64,000 nt of DNA from Bacteroides sp. (lineage in GTDB: Bacteria; Bacteroidota; Bacteroidia; Bacteroidales; Bacteroidaceae): the NCBI GenBank assembly GCA_017621035.1, contig JAGATY010000029.1, positions 19,263 through 83,262 of the forward strand, in the 5' to 3' direction. Of the stretch, positions 51,827-60,881 are shown one piece after another. The position numbers and the translations under genes were made by a program. The notes beneath the pieces are model-generated. The model had not been told where the DNA came from. It made no database searches and saw nothing but the letters and a program-made list of their open reading frames with translations. How positions within the stretch are numbered: the stretch's first letter is position 1; the number at the start of each line of letters is the position of its first letter.

Positions 51827-52591
51827 TTATTGATTGACTATGCGCATAGGTATTCCCTGGGCGCAAAGATACGACTTTAATTCAGGAATCTTTATCTCTC
51901 CGAAGTGAAAAACACTGGCTGCCAGGGCTGCATCGGCTTTGCCTTGAGTGAAAACATCACTGAAATGCTCCATCGTCCCTGCTCCTCCCGAGGCAATGAT
52001 GGGGATAGAAAGCCCGTCGGCCAAGGTTGCCAGGGCTTCGTTGGCATAGCCGGTCTTCACGCCGTCGTGATTCATGCTGGTGAAAAGTATCTCTCCGGCT
52101 CCTCGTTCCTCAGCTTCTTTCGTCCAGCTGAACAGCTCTTTATCTGTTTCAACACGACCACCATTGAGATAGCAGCGCCACCGGTTACCTACTTGTTTGG
52201 CATCCACGGCCAATACACATACCTGTGAACCGAAGTGTTTGGCTATTTCGTCTATCAGTTCCGGATGTCGGATGGCTGAAGAGTTGATAGAAATTTTGTC
52301 TGCGCCTGCGTTTAACAGACGGTCTACGTCGCTCAGTTCATGGATGCCTCCGCCTACGGTAAAGGGGATGCTTATGTTTGCAGCGATGCGTTTCACCAAC
52401 TCGGTGAAGGTTTTACGTCCTTCAAAACTGGCTGTGATGTCCAGAAAAACCAGCTCGTCGGCTCCTTGTTGGCTATAGGCGCGTGCCAACTCTACCGGAT
52501 CGCCGGCTTGTCGGAGGTTCACGAAGTTGGTTCCTTTCACGGTTTGCCCGTCTTTGATGTCCAGGCAAGGAATGATTCTTTTTGCTAACAC
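51827..52591 (-). CDS. hisF: Imidazole glycerol phosphate synthase cyclase subunit
   Basis: TIM barrel that, with HisH, makes imidazole glycerol phosphate and AICAR. 254 residues. The N-terminal [18 protein letters not shown] contains the catalytic Asp; the phosphate sites GGGIHELSD and [11 protein letters not shown] lie in the two half-barrels; [11 protein letters not shown] holds the second catalytic Asp. It lies between hisA (gap 57) and hisIE (gap 30) in the operon. Confidence 0.98.
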   Translation of the reverse strand: MLAKRIIPCLDIKDGQTVKGTNFVNLRQAGDPVELARAYSQQGADELVFLDITASFEGRKTFTELVKRIAANISIPFTVGGGIHELSDVDRLLNAGADKISINSSAIRHPELIDEIAKHFGSQVCVLAVDAKQVGNRWRCYLNGGRVETDKELFSWTKEAEERGAGEILFTSMNHDGVKTGYANEALATLADGLSIPIIASGGAGTMEHFSDVFTQGKADAALAASVFHFGEIKIPELKSYLCAQGIPMRIVNQ

Positions 52592-52648
52592 CTTATTTAT
52601 ATATATGATAGTTCTGTTACTCTTTTGACTTCTCTCTCTCGGCTTTGT

Positions 52649-53380
52649 TTACCCGTTGTCCGTCATCAGTCGCTCCAGTTGGGGCAAGGTGATGCGTCCT
52701 TCATAGAGTGCTTTGCCGAAGATGACGGCCGGAACTCCCGCCTCTGCCAGTGCTACGATGTCATCCAGGCAACTTACTCCCCCGCTGGCTATCAGATGGA
52801 GGTCGGGATGTTGGGCAAGGATTTCGCGATAGAGTGTGATGGAAGGCCCCTGCAACATGCCGTCGCAACTGATATCGGTGCAAATCACCTTGCTGATTCC
52901 TTTGCTTACGTACTCCTGCAAGAAGGGGAAAAGCAGGCAATGGCTCTCATCTTTCCACCCATTGACGGCTATCTTATGCTCCTTGACGTCGGCTCCCAAG
53001 ATGATTTTATCGGCACCGTAATGGGCAATCCAACTGCTGAACAGTTCCGGATTCTTCACGGCAATGCTGCCGCCGGTTACCATCCGAGCACCGCACTCAA
53101 AAGCAATGCGCAGGTCATCGTCACTCTTCACGCCTCCGCCAAAGTCAATCTCCAGCGAGGTTTGTGTGGCCAATTGCTCCAACGTACGATAATTGACGAT
53201 GTGATGAGAAGCAGCCCCGTCCAAGTCTACCACGTGCAGGCGACGGATGCCGTGGGCTTCCATCTCCTTGGCTACTTCTACCGGATTCTCATTATAAACC
53301 TTCTTGCTGTCGTAATTGCCCTGCGAAAGGCGCACACATTTGCCATCTATCAGGTCGATGGCAGGTATCAGTTCTATCAT
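52649..53380 (-). CDS. hisA: ProFAR isomerase
   Basis: Isomerises ProFAR to PRFAR, the step before HisHF. A TIM barrel of 243 residues related to HisF by duplication: [20 protein letters not shown] with the catalytic Asp, [12 protein letters not shown] and [14 protein letters not shown] phosphate loops, [14 protein letters not shown] with the second Asp. It is 4 bases downstream of hisH. Confidence 0.97.
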   Translation of the reverse strand: MIELIPAIDLIDGKCVRLSQGNYDSKKVYNENPVEVAKEMEAHGIRRLHVVDLDGAASHHIVNYRTLEQLATQTSLEIDFGGGVKSDDDLRIAFECGARMVTGGSIAVKNPELFSSWIAHYGADKIILGADVKEHKIAVNGWKDESHCLLFPFLQEYVSKGISKVICTDISCDGMLQGPSITLYREILAQHPDLHLIASGGVSCLDDIVALAEAGVPAVIFGKALYEGRITLPQLERLMTDNG

Positions 53381-53384
53381 GGTC

Positions 53385-53975
53385 TTACAGTTCTAGAAAA
53401 TTTTTCAGAATGCGCTCCCCCACACTGCCGCTTTTTTCGGGGTGGAACTGGGTGGCATAGTAATTGTCTTTGTGCAGGGCGGCACTGAAGGGATGGATAT
53501 AGTCTGTAACGGCCGCCGTATGTTCATTGACCGGAACGTAGTAGCTATGCACGAAGTAAACCGACTCTTCGCCCGCAAAGTCCTTAAACAGAGGACTGTT
53601 TGTCTGAGAGAGGGTGTTCCAACCCATGTGAGGCACTTTCTCTTCGTGTCGTTGGGAGACGAATCTTTTCACCTCCGCATCGAAGATGCCAAGGCAATCT
53701 ACATCGCCCTCCTCCGAGTGTCGGCACATCAGTTGCATCCCCAAACAGATGCCCAAAAGCGGTTGTTGTAACTCTTTTATCAGCCGGTCCAGCCCCGATG
53801 TCTGCAAGAAGTGCATCGTTGTGGCCGCTTCGCCTACGCCGGGGAAGATGATTTTGTCCGCGCCCCGGAGCAACTCCTCGTCCGAAGTAATGAGAGGCTC
53901 TACACCAAGTCGTTTCAAGGCATAATCTACCGAACAAATGTTACCGGCATTATATTTTATGATTGCAACTTTCAT
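53385..53975 (-). CDS. hisH: Imidazole glycerol phosphate synthase glutaminase subunit
   Basis: Class I glutaminase supplying ammonia to HisF. 196 residues, normal. The nucleophile Cys lies in [11 protein letters not shown], and His and Glu in [10 protein letters not shown]. The N-terminus [20 protein letters not shown] is typical. It is the first gene of the hisH-hisA-hisF-hisIE-ftsE-lysA run and has its own -7 box upstream. No his leader or attenuator peptide is apparent. Confidence 0.97.
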   Translation of the reverse strand: MKVAIIKYNAGNICSVDYALKRLGVEPLITSDEELLRGADKIIFPGVGEAATTMHFLQTSGLDRLIKELQQPLLGICLGMQLMCRHSEEGDVDCLGIFDAEVKRFVSQRHEEKVPHMGWNTLSQTNSPLFKDFAGEESVYFVHSYYVPVNEHTAAVTDYIHPFSAALHKDNYYATQFHPEKSGSVGERILKNFLEL

Positions 53976-54010
53976 CTATAACACATTTATTACTTTCACT
54001 TTTGAAAGCG

Positions 54011-54018
54011 CAAAGATA
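54011..54018 (-). promoter_or_regulatory. -7 box of the his-ftsE-lysA operon
   Basis: TATCTTTG on the minus strand, 35 bases upstream of the hisH start. No clear TTTG at -33. Confidence 0.5.
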
Positions 54019-54120
54019 ATACAATCAGCTAGCAGAACGAAGAAAGAGGCCTGAATTTTCTTTCAACGCCACACTTCTTGCCATTCACTTTTACCCCCTA
54101 AAAATGGGGCTTGACATCAG

Positions 54121-54208
54121 ATAACGACTGATCCTACATGAAATAACGACTGATGGTACATCATATAACGACTGATGTAGGATGAAATAACGACTGATCC
54201 TACCCCCG
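54121..54208. repeat. Tandem repeat array E, period exactly 22 bp
   Basis: Four units with a nearly invariant ATAACGACTGAT at 54121, 54143, 54165 and 54187, exactly 22 apart, and variable 10-base remainders. It lies in the gap between the regulator gene and the his operon. Confidence 0.85.
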
Positions 54209-54262
54209 TCAGAACATGTTCTGAGGCCGATTTTTCAAGGTGTTTGGAACAGTTTCGCAAAG

Positions 54263-55216
54263 TTACAGGATTAGTTCCATTTGAATATTACAACGGTCGT
54301 AAGGAGTGCTGTGTCCACACACCTCCGTAAAGCCCAATTTGCGATAGATGTGTAAGGCCGGTTGCAGAATGGTGTTACTCTCCAGATAGAGTTTTCCGGC
54401 TCCCATTGTACGGGCGGCATCTATTACAGTTTGTCCTAAAAGAGTGCCGATGCCCAGTCCCTGCACTTTGGGGTCTACTGCATATTTTGCCAATTCGTAA
54501 TCATACTGCGGGTCGTTCATCTTCAGTAAGGCACATACGCCTACCGGTTCATCTTTGTAAAGGGCAATAAATATGCGCCCACCTTTGTCTAGAATGTACT
54601 CCTGCGGATGATCCAGTGCCTTATAGTCAGCCTCTTCCATCTCCCAATAGGTTGTTATCCAAGTTTTGTTCAGTGCACGGAATGCTTCTTGATACTGGGG
54701 AGTATAGTCGATGATGCGCACCTCTTTCAACTCTCTCAGTCTACGGGCTTCTTTTACGCGACTGTACAGGGATTTTTCGTGCAGCAGTTTTTCCCAGTCG
54801 ACAATGGCCTCCCAAAGGTCATGATTAGCCTGCGAAGAAATTTCTTCCACGGCATTACTTACGTCTTCAAACTGAACTTTCAACTGTTCGGCCGTTCTTT
54901 TTCCCTTAACCGAGAGGAGAACTAAAGTCTTGCGGGCATCCTGCTTATCCTTTTCTTCCTTCAGTAACTTGGCCACAAGCATTTCCTTAACAATATTACT
55001 TACCGATGGGTGTGAATGTCCGATTTCTTTTGCAATGGTAGTGATGCCTCTTGCACGGCCATCCATAAGTACAAAGAACACAGGAAACCATTTGGGACGT
55101 ATCTCAATCCCGTACAGCTTATAGATGCAGGTTGCATCTTCGGTTATCCTATCGGTTAGCATTCTGAGTCGGCTCCCAATGGCCATTTTTCCTGTTTTAT
55201 CAAAGAAGTCTATCAT
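54263..55216 (-). CDS. MarR-type regulator fused to GNAT acetyltransferase
   Basis: Bifunctional protein of 317 residues. The N-terminal ~145 residues are a winged helix-turn-helix of MarR type (ITTIAKEIGHSHPSVSNIVKEML is the recognition part). The C-terminal ~150 residues are a GNAT fold with the acetyl-CoA loop VQGLGIGTLLGQTVIDAAR and LYLESN. Such fusions are frequent in bacteria and the acetyl acceptor is usually unknown. The start at 55216 (MIDFFDKTGK) is set by the -7 box at 55248-55255. An 18-base palindrome overlaps that box, so autoregulation is likely. Confidence 0.9.
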   Translation of the reverse strand: MIDFFDKTGKMAIGSRLRMLTDRITEDATCIYKLYGIEIRPKWFPVFFVLMDGRARGITTIAKEIGHSHPSVSNIVKEMLVAKLLKEEKDKQDARKTLVLLSVKGKRTAEQLKVQFEDVSNAVEEISSQANHDLWEAIVDWEKLLHEKSLYSRVKEARRLRELKEVRIIDYTPQYQEAFRALNKTWITTYWEMEEADYKALDHPQEYILDKGGRIFIALYKDEPVGVCALLKMNDPQYDYELAKYAVDPKVQGLGIGTLLGQTVIDAARTMGAGKLYLESNTILQPALHIYRKLGFTEVCGHSTPYDRCNIQMELIL

Positions 55217-55231
55217 ATAAAGATTATTTAT

Positions 55232-55255
55232 TGTGTAATTGATTACGCAAATGTA
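55232..55255 (-). promoter_or_regulatory. Promoter and operator 1 of the MarR-GNAT gene
   Basis: The -7 box TACATTTG on the minus strand (55248-55255) overlaps the palindrome TGTGTAATTGATTACGCA (55232-55249). A repressor bound here would block transcription start. Confidence 0.65.
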
Positions 55256-55294
55256 GCGAGTTACTACTATAAAGAACAAGAAATAGAAGTAAAA

Positions 55295-55312
55295 TGTGTA
55301 ACTAATTACATA
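55295..55312. promoter_or_regulatory. Operator 2 between regulator and catalase
   Basis: TGTGTAACTAATTACATA matches operator 1 at 14 of 18 positions and is itself a palindrome. The centres are 63 bases apart, about six helical turns, so both sites face the same side of the DNA. It lies 89 bases before katA. Confidence 0.65.
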
Positions 55313-55400
55313 TTTTTAATATAAGGGTGTGATGAACCTTTCCGAAACAAGAATGTTACTTCTATGACAGATTTTCATTAACCAATAACACCTCAACTCT

Positions 55401-56867
55401 ATGGAAAAGAAACGACTTACTGCCGCCAATGGCCGACTTGTTGCCGACAATCAGAACACGCAAACGGCCGGACTGCGAGGACCGGTCACCTTGCAAGACC
55501 CGTGGCTCATCGAAAAGCTGGCACACTTTGACCGCGAAGTGATTCCCGAAAGACGCATGCATGCCAAAGGCTCAGGGGCTTATGGAACCTTCACCGTCAC
55601 CCACGACATCACAGCCTACACCCGCGCCTCCCTGTTCAGTCAGGTGGGAAAGCAGACGGAGTGTTTTGTGCGCTTCTCTACCGTTGCAGGTGAGCGAGGG
55701 GCCGCCGACGCCGAGCGTGACATCCGAGGTTTTGCCATCAAGTTCTATACCGAGACCGGGAACTGGGATTTGGTGGGAAACAACACGCCCGTCTTCTTCC
55801 TGCGCGACCCTTTGAAGTTTCCCGACCTGAATCACGCCATCAAGCGAGACCCCCGAACGAACCTCCGAAGTGCCTCCAACAACTGGGATTTCTGGACTTT
55901 GCTGCCCGAAGCTCTCCACCAAGTAACCATCACCATGAGTCCGCGAGGCATCCCCCGCTCCTACCGACACATGCACGGCTTCGGAAGTCACACCTATAGC
56001 TTCATCAATCAGGAGAACAAGCGCACCTGGGTGAAGTTCCACTTGCGAACCCTCCAAGGCATTGAATGTCTGACCGATGAAGAGGCCGAGGCACTCATTG
56101 CCAAGGACAGAGAGTCGCACCAGCGTGATTTGTATGAAGCCATCGAGCGTGGAGACTATCCACGTTGGCTCTTCCAGGTCCAACTGATGTCGGAAGAAGA
56201 GGCCGCCCACTACCGCATCAACCCCTTCGACCTGACAAAGGTGTGGCCTCACGGCGACTTCCCCCTGCACGACGTGGGCATCCTGGAACTGAACCGAAAT
56301 CCCGAAAATTACTTTGCCGAAGTGGAACAATCTGCCTTCAACCCGATAAACATCGTGGACGGAATAGGCTTCTCGCCCGACAAGATGCTGCAAGGGCGCC
56401 TCTTCTCCTACGGCGATGCCCAGCGCTACCGCCTCGGCGTCAACCTGGAGCAGATACCCGTCAACCGACCCCGCTGCCCCTTCCATGCCTACCACCGAGA
56501 TGGCTCCATGCGCGTGGACGGCAACTACGGAGGCACCCGAGGTTATGAACCGAACAGCTTTGGTGAGTGGAAAGACTCGCCCCAGCTGAAAGAGCCGCCC
56601 ACCTACGTGCAAGGCGGCGTCTACAACTACGATGAGCGTGCCTACGACGACGATTACTACAGCCAGCCCGCGGCTCTCTTCCGACTGATGCCCTCCGACG
56701 AGCAGCAACTGCTTTTCGAGAACACCGCACGCGCCATGGCCGACGCCGAACTCTTCATCAAGCAACGCCACGTGCGCAACTGCCACCGAGCCGACCCTCG
56801 CTACGGTGCCGGAGTGGCTCAAGCCCTGGGGATAAGCCTGGAGGAGGCACTGGCAGGGAAAGATTAA
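55401..56867 (+). CDS. katA: Catalase (clade 3 type, haem)
   Basis: Breaks down hydrogen peroxide to water and oxygen. 488 residues, typical small-subunit monofunctional catalase. Catalytic His in [22 protein letters not shown], Asn in GNNTPVFF, and proximal haem-ligand Tyr in [14 protein letters not shown]. The C-terminal part after residue ~400 is the short-form helical domain. It is cytosolic with no signal peptide. It is divergent from the MarR-GNAT gene with shared operators. No exact -7 box was found upstream. Codon use is richer in G/C at third positions than in neighbouring genes, which may reflect high expression. Confidence 0.98.
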   Translation: MEKKRLTAANGRLVADNQNTQTAGLRGPVTLQDPWLIEKLAHFDREVIPERRMHAKGSGAYGTFTVTHDITAYTRASLFSQVGKQTECFVRFSTVAGERGAADAERDIRGFAIKFYTETGNWDLVGNNTPVFFLRDPLKFPDLNHAIKRDPRTNLRSASNNWDFWTLLPEALHQVTITMSPRGIPRSYRHMHGFGSHTYSFINQENKRTWVKFHLRTLQGIECLTDEEAEALIAKDRESHQRDLYEAIERGDYPRWLFQVQLMSEEEAAHYRINPFDLTKVWPHGDFPLHDVGILELNRNPENYFAEVEQSAFNPINIVDGIGFSPDKMLQGRLFSYGDAQRYRLGVNLEQIPVNRPRCPFHAYHRDGSMRVDGNYGGTRGYEPNSFGEWKDSPQLKEPPTYVQGGVYNYDERAYDDDYYSQPAALFRLMPSDEQQLLFENTARAMADAELFIKQRHVRNCHRADPRYGAGVAQALGISLEEALAGKD

Positions 56868-56893
56868 GCTTGGGAAGAGTGCGGCGACCCCTC

Positions 56894-57124
56894 GGCAGTC
56901 ATTTTTGAAACTCCGGAAATGGTTGGCGAGGGGTCGCCGAGGACCTCCGGGGGTTGGGAAATGGTCGGTGGGGGGACGAAAGTGATTTCCGAAGCTTCGG
57001 AAATGGGTTTTGGAGCCTCGAAAGTGGTTTCTGAAGCTTCAAAAATGGTCGGCGACCCTTCGAAAGTGGTTTCCAAAGCTTCGGAAATGGGTTTCGAGGG
57101 GTCGCCGAGTATTTTCAAGGTTTT
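56894..57124. repeat. Tandem repeat array F, period exactly 21 bp
   Basis: About eleven units, the longest array. Unit starts with GGAAATGG, GAAAGTGG or similar are at 56915, 56957, 56978, 56999, 57020, 57041, 57062 and 57083, all multiples of 21. Many units contain the palindrome GAAGCTTC. It fills the gap between the convergent katA and MORN genes. Frames through it give seven-residue repeats on both strands because 21 is a multiple of 3. Confidence 0.85.
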
Positions 57125-57160
57125 TGGGGTGTGGCACGAGGGTCGGCCAGGGGGTTGGGG

Positions 57161-58333
57161 CTACTGTTTGCTCTCGTTTTGGATGCGCCCCATCTTGTAG
57201 GTGATTTTGCGAATGAGTTTTCCGTCCTTGTCGGTCTCAACAAAGAGGCCGTCTCGCTGTCCTTGCCTGAAGGTTCCTTCGGCTCGGTTTCCGTTGCGGT
57301 CTTCTTCCACGCCGGCACCCTCTTTCAGTCCGTTGACAAAGCCTCCTTTGTACTTGGTGCCGTTGGTCAAGGTCAGGATGCCCTGTCCGTGGAAGTTGTT
57401 ATCCTTCCACTCTCCTTCGTAGGAGTCTCCCACGCCCCATTTGTAGGTTCCGCGTCCGTTGCGTTGGTCGTTTTTCCACTCGCCTTCATAAACGGCTCCG
57501 TTTGCCCACGAGAAGGTTCCCTTGCCCTCTTGTTTGCCGGCTTGGAAGTGGCCGACGTACTTGTTTCCATTGATGCAGTAGTAGATGCCCTCGCCGGTGC
57601 GCTCGCCGTTTACGTAGGAGCCTTCGTAGCGGTCGCCGGACTCGAAGAAGTAGATGCCTTTGCCGTGTTGCATGTCGTTGAGCCACTGGCCGACGTACTT
57701 GTCTCCGTTGGCATATTCAAAAGTTCCGTTACCGGTGCGTACATCCATTTGCCAGTCGCCCTCATATCGGCTCCCGTCGTTCCATTGATAGGTTCCTTGG
57801 CCGTCTTTTTTGTCGTCTTTCCAGGCTCCTTCGTATTTGGAGCCGTTCTTCCAGGTGTAGGTACCGTTTCCTTCGCGTTTGTCATTTACCCACTCGCCCT
57901 CGTAGGTGTCTCCGTTGTGGTAGTACATGGTTCCTTGGCCGTGCTGATAGTCCTGATACCACATGCCGTCGTAGCGGTTGTTGTTGAGGAAGTGGTAGAT
58001 GCCTCGGCCGTGCTGTTGGTCCTGGTACCACTGGCCTTCGTACTTTTCGCCGTCGGTGAAGAGGTAGACTCCGTAACCTTCGCGCTTTCCTTTGATGTAT
58101 TCGCCCTCGTAAGAGTCTCCGGTTTTGAAGATGGTCTTTCCTTTGCCGTAGGGTTTCCGACCTTTAAGCTCGCCGGTGTAGACGCTTCCGTCCTTGAAGG
58201 TGTAGGTACCGATTCTGATTTCCGAGGAGAGTGCGTTTTTTACTTTGCTGAAAAATCCGTTCTGCTTTTCTTGTGCCGAGGCACCGAGTTGGGTGCAGAA
58301 AAGTATCAATAATAGGGTATATATATGTTTCAT
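57161..58333 (-). CDS. Exported MORN-repeat protein
   Basis: 390 residues. Signal peptide MKHIYTLLLILFCTQLGASAQ followed by 14 MORN repeats with a 23-residue period (YEGEW..D...GxG; for example YEGEYIKGKREGYG, YEGQWYQDQQHGRG, YKGGFVNGLKEGAG). The last repeat is degenerate (AEGTFRQGQRDG) and the tail is basic. MORN repeats form extended beta-hairpin ladders that serve as scaffolds or bind lipids. The export signal places it in the periplasm or outer membrane. Function is unknown. The start at 58333 follows a -7 box at 58353-58360. Confidence 0.88.
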   Translation of the reverse strand: MKHIYTLLLILFCTQLGASAQEKQNGFFSKVKNALSSEIRIGTYTFKDGSVYTGELKGRKPYGKGKTIFKTGDSYEGEYIKGKREGYGVYLFTDGEKYEGQWYQDQQHGRGIYHFLNNNRYDGMWYQDYQHGQGTMYYHNGDTYEGEWVNDKREGNGTYTWKNGSKYEGAWKDDKKDGQGTYQWNDGSRYEGDWQMDVRTGNGTFEYANGDKYVGQWLNDMQHGKGIYFFESGDRYEGSYVNGERTGEGIYYCINGNKYVGHFQAGKQEGKGTFSWANGAVYEGEWKNDQRNGRGTYKWGVGDSYEGEWKDNNFHGQGILTLTNGTKYKGGFVNGLKEGAGVEEDRNGNRAEGTFRQGQRDGLFVETDKDGKLIRKITYKMGRIQNESKQ

Positions 58334-58352
58334 GGGTGTTTTGTTAGGCTTG

Positions 58353-58360
58353 CAAATATA
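58353..58360 (-). promoter_or_regulatory. -7 box of the MORN gene
   Basis: TATATTTG on the minus strand, 19 bases before the ATG. Confidence 0.55.
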
Positions 58361-58384
58361 CAACATCTCTGTTAAAATGGGAGG

Positions 58385-59686
58385 TTAAGCTGTTTTTTTA
58401 TTCGTTTTTTTACCTGCCACCACCTCTTTTAAGTTCTCTTTGCAGAAATACTGACCGGCCAACGTGCGTATCTCTTGCGGGGTGATGCTTCGGATGGCTT
58501 CCAGCGTTTGGGAATAGAAGTCGGGGGTGAGGCCGGAAATGTGGATGAATATCCAGGCATCGGAGAGGGAGAAGGCGGACTCGTAGTTGCGGCACATCTC
58601 TCCGACCATGTAGTTGCGCACCATGTCCAGCTCTTTGTCGGGCACGAGTTCCTGCTGGAGGCGGTCTATTTCGTGGTAGACCTCGGTGATGAGCGGCTCG
58701 ACATACTCATTGGCTGTTTCAGCCGAGATGTTGAGCACCCCTTGACCGGGGTAAGAGAGTATGCCGGCCGAGATGCCGTAGGTGTATCCTTTCTCTTCCC
58801 GAATGTTGGACATCAGGCGGCTGCCGAAATAGCCTCCGAAGAGGCTGACCAGCACGCGGAGCTTCTGATAGTCGGGATGCAGGCGGTCGATGGTCAGCAT
58901 TCCCATCCGGACGGAACTTTGCAGGGCATCGGAACGCTCGATGAAGATTCGCTTCGCTGCAGAATCCTCCGGAATGTGTTGCCGCCTCTCCGGCAAACGG
59001 CTGTCAGCCCCAAAAGGTGTCCGGCCGAAGAGCGCCTCCAACCGCTGCAGGCAATCATCTGTTACCTTGCCCGAAAGAAAGATTGTACAGTTGCCGGAAT
59101 GGTAATATCGACGGAAGAAAGCGGAAAGCAACTCGGGGTGGATGTTGCGATAGTCTTCTTCCTGCACCAACCGGCCGCAGGGATGGTTTTCGCCGTAAAG
59201 CGCTTTCACCAACCCTCGGTGCGAAAGGAAATCTACCTTGGATGAGTTGACCAGAAACTGCTGGACATTGGCATTTACCACCACTTCCAGTTCCTTCTCC
59301 GGAAAGAGAGGCTCTTTCAGCATGGATTCCAGCACGTCCAACGTTTGAGGAAGGTATTTGTTCAGCGAATAGAGGGTTATGTAGGTGTGTTCAGAGGCGC
59401 TCGATAGCTCTAACCAGGCTCCGTAATAGTCTAATTTCTCGGCAATCTGGGCAGAAGTGTATCGTTTTGTTCCCTCGCGCAACATGCGGTTGGTGAAGAG
59501 GGCTTGCAAGGGTGCGGACTGATGCCAGCGACCTCCGCCAATAACAAAATCGATGCGAACTACTTCGTTATTGCCACAGTTAAGAACATTCAGCGTTACG
59601 CCGTTGGGCATCAGAATGCGCTGCGGCTGTTGAATGGAAAAGTGTTCCAGCGGGCGGATGGTTGGTTGTTTCGTTCTGTCTATCAT
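58385..59686 (-). CDS. M16 family peptidase-like protein, zinc site lost
   Basis: 433 residues with one M16 N-terminal and one M16_C domain, like a processing-peptidase subunit. The place of HxxEH is taken by LFTNRMLREGT, so neither His is present. The distal C-terminal R-Y element is kept (NIREEKGYTYGISAGI). It is therefore probably a non-catalytic subunit that would need an active partner, or a binding protein. No signal peptide, so it is cytosolic. It overlaps kdsB by an ATGA junction and is the last gene of the PBP1-folK-kdsB run. Confidence 0.85.
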   Translation of the reverse strand: MIDRTKQPTIRPLEHFSIQQPQRILMPNGVTLNVLNCGNNEVVRIDFVIGGGRWHQSAPLQALFTNRMLREGTKRYTSAQIAEKLDYYGAWLELSSASEHTYITLYSLNKYLPQTLDVLESMLKEPLFPEKELEVVVNANVQQFLVNSSKVDFLSHRGLVKALYGENHPCGRLVQEEDYRNIHPELLSAFFRRYYHSGNCTIFLSGKVTDDCLQRLEALFGRTPFGADSRLPERRQHIPEDSAAKRIFIERSDALQSSVRMGMLTIDRLHPDYQKLRVLVSLFGGYFGSRLMSNIREEKGYTYGISAGILSYPGQGVLNISAETANEYVEPLITEVYHEIDRLQQELVPDKELDMVRNYMVGEMCRNYESAFSLSDAWIFIHISGLTPDFYSQTLEAIRSITPQEIRTLAGQYFCKENLKEVVAGKKTNKKTA

Positions 59687-60438
59687 TGATGAAGCCCTTT
59701 CAGGAACAGTTCAGCTTTTTCCAAATCCTCGGGAGTGTCAATGCCGATGGTTTCCACCTGCGTGATACCGGCTTTTATGGTGTAGCCATTCTCCAGCCAG
59801 CGGAGTTGTTCCAATGATTCGGCCAACTCCAGGCTTGATTGAGGCAAAGAGGTGATTTCTTTCAGCACTTCCACCCGATAGGCGTACAATCCGATGTGTT
59901 TGTAGAAGGTGTGCTTCGTCAGCCACTCTTCTTTTTCCACTCCTCGGAGGTAAGGAATGACCGACCGACTGAAGTAGAGGGCATTCATGTTCTTGTTCAG
60001 CACCACTTTGGGAGAATTGGGGTTTTCCAGCGCTGCGATACCGTTCTCGGGCGTGAAAGGCTTCACCAAGGTTGCTATTTGGGTAGAAGCATCGTCGAAA
60101 CAAGCCTTGATAGCAGTCAGCTGTGAGTGCTGAATGAAAGGTTCATCGCCCTGGATGTTGACAACGACATCGAAGTCTCCCCCAACCTTTCGGCAGGCCT
60201 CGTAACACCTGTCTGTCCCGCTCTTGTGGTTGACTGATGTCATTACTACCTTTCCGCCAAATGCTTTGACGGCTTTTTCTATCCGTTCGTCATCGGTGGC
60301 AACATAAGCATCGTCCAGCACTCCGACAACTTGTTCATAAACACGTTGAATCACGGTTTTGCCTCCCAACATGGCCAAAGGCTTGGCCGGAAAGCGAGTA
60401 GAGGCATAACGCGCAGGAATTATTCCTAGAAATTTCAT
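59683..60438 (-). CDS. kdsB: 3-deoxy-manno-octulosonate cytidylyltransferase
   Basis: Activates Kdo with CTP to CMP-Kdo for lipopolysaccharide inner core synthesis. 251 residues, normal. N-terminal nucleotide-binding IIPARYASTRFPAKPLAMLGGKTVIQRVYEQ, the VVNIQGDEPF motif, and the C-terminal IGIDTPEDLEKAE. It overlaps the next gene by 4 bases (ATGA) and lies 34 bases after folK. Confidence 0.97.
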   Translation of the reverse strand: MKFLGIIPARYASTRFPAKPLAMLGGKTVIQRVYEQVVGVLDDAYVATDDERIEKAVKAFGGKVVMTSVNHKSGTDRCYEACRKVGGDFDVVVNIQGDEPFIQHSQLTAIKACFDDASTQIATLVKPFTPENGIAALENPNSPKVVLNKNMNALYFSRSVIPYLRGVEKEEWLTKHTFYKHIGLYAYRVEVLKEITSLPQSSLELAESLEQLRWLENGYTIKAGITQVETIGIDTPEDLEKAELFLKGLHQ

Positions 60439-60472
60439 TATCAGTTCTTATTTAATTGTCATTTTACTCTTT

Positions 60473-60871
60473 TTACCAATCTTCTTCCTCCCGCCAGTTC
60501 ATCTGGTTCAGATACTTGCAGCCCTCTTTCACATAATCGCGCTCCCAATCCTTCGGTCTTAGCACCTTATCGTTCATAGCCAGCAAATCAATGTCCAGCC
60601 GGATGATTTCTTGCGCCTTTTCTTCTGCCGTTCGGCCGCAGAGTTGTTCAATGGCTTTCAGCTCTTTCTCTATTTCTTCCGAAGAGAGGGATGAATAGAG
60701 CAGAGCCACTTGGTTGAGGAAAGGAGATTGATTGATGTTACACCCGATGGCTTCCGTCCATTGCTCGGTAGCAAAACGAACATCGCCCAGCATGGAGAGT
60801 CTTTTGCGGGCAAAGGCGAGGTTCTGTACTGCCTCTGTGTTGCTTCCCATGCAGATGACGATGCGTTTCAT
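60473..60871 (-). CDS. Short HPPK-like protein (2-amino-4-hydroxy-6-hydroxymethyldihydropteridine pyrophosphokinase type)
   Basis: Resembles FolK, which transfers pyrophosphate from ATP in folate synthesis. 132 residues, shorter than the ~160 of E. coli. Visible: ICMGSNTEAVQNLAFARKRL, FLNQVALLYSSLSSEEIEKELKAIEQLCGR and the metal-binding Asp pair in IIRLDIDLL. The C-terminal PHP-type motif is missing: RPKDWERDYVKEGCKYL replaces it. Activity is therefore uncertain. The start at 60871 is chosen to avoid overlap with the upstream PBP gene; another Met lies at 60898. Confidence 0.78.
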   Translation of the reverse strand: MKRIVICMGSNTEAVQNLAFARKRLSMLGDVRFATEQWTEAIGCNINQSPFLNQVALLYSSLSSEEIEKELKAIEQLCGRTAEEKAQEIIRLDIDLLAMNDKVLRPKDWERDYVKEGCKYLNQMNWREEEDW

Positions 60872-60881
60872 GCGATTTGTA

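Noticed and set aside
52625-53488. Open frame of 287 codons opposite hisA/hisH
   Set aside because: It spans two well-conserved his genes and has no recognisable domain.
55572-56822. Open frame of 416 codons antisense to the catalase gene
   Set aside because: katA is unmistakable and G/C-rich at third positions, which keeps the opposite strand open by chance; the antisense product resembles no family.
57131-58312. Open frame of 393 codons antisense to the MORN gene
   Set aside because: The 69-base repeats of the MORN gene remove stops on the other strand; the product is a repetitive Val/Ala/Phe-rich artefact.
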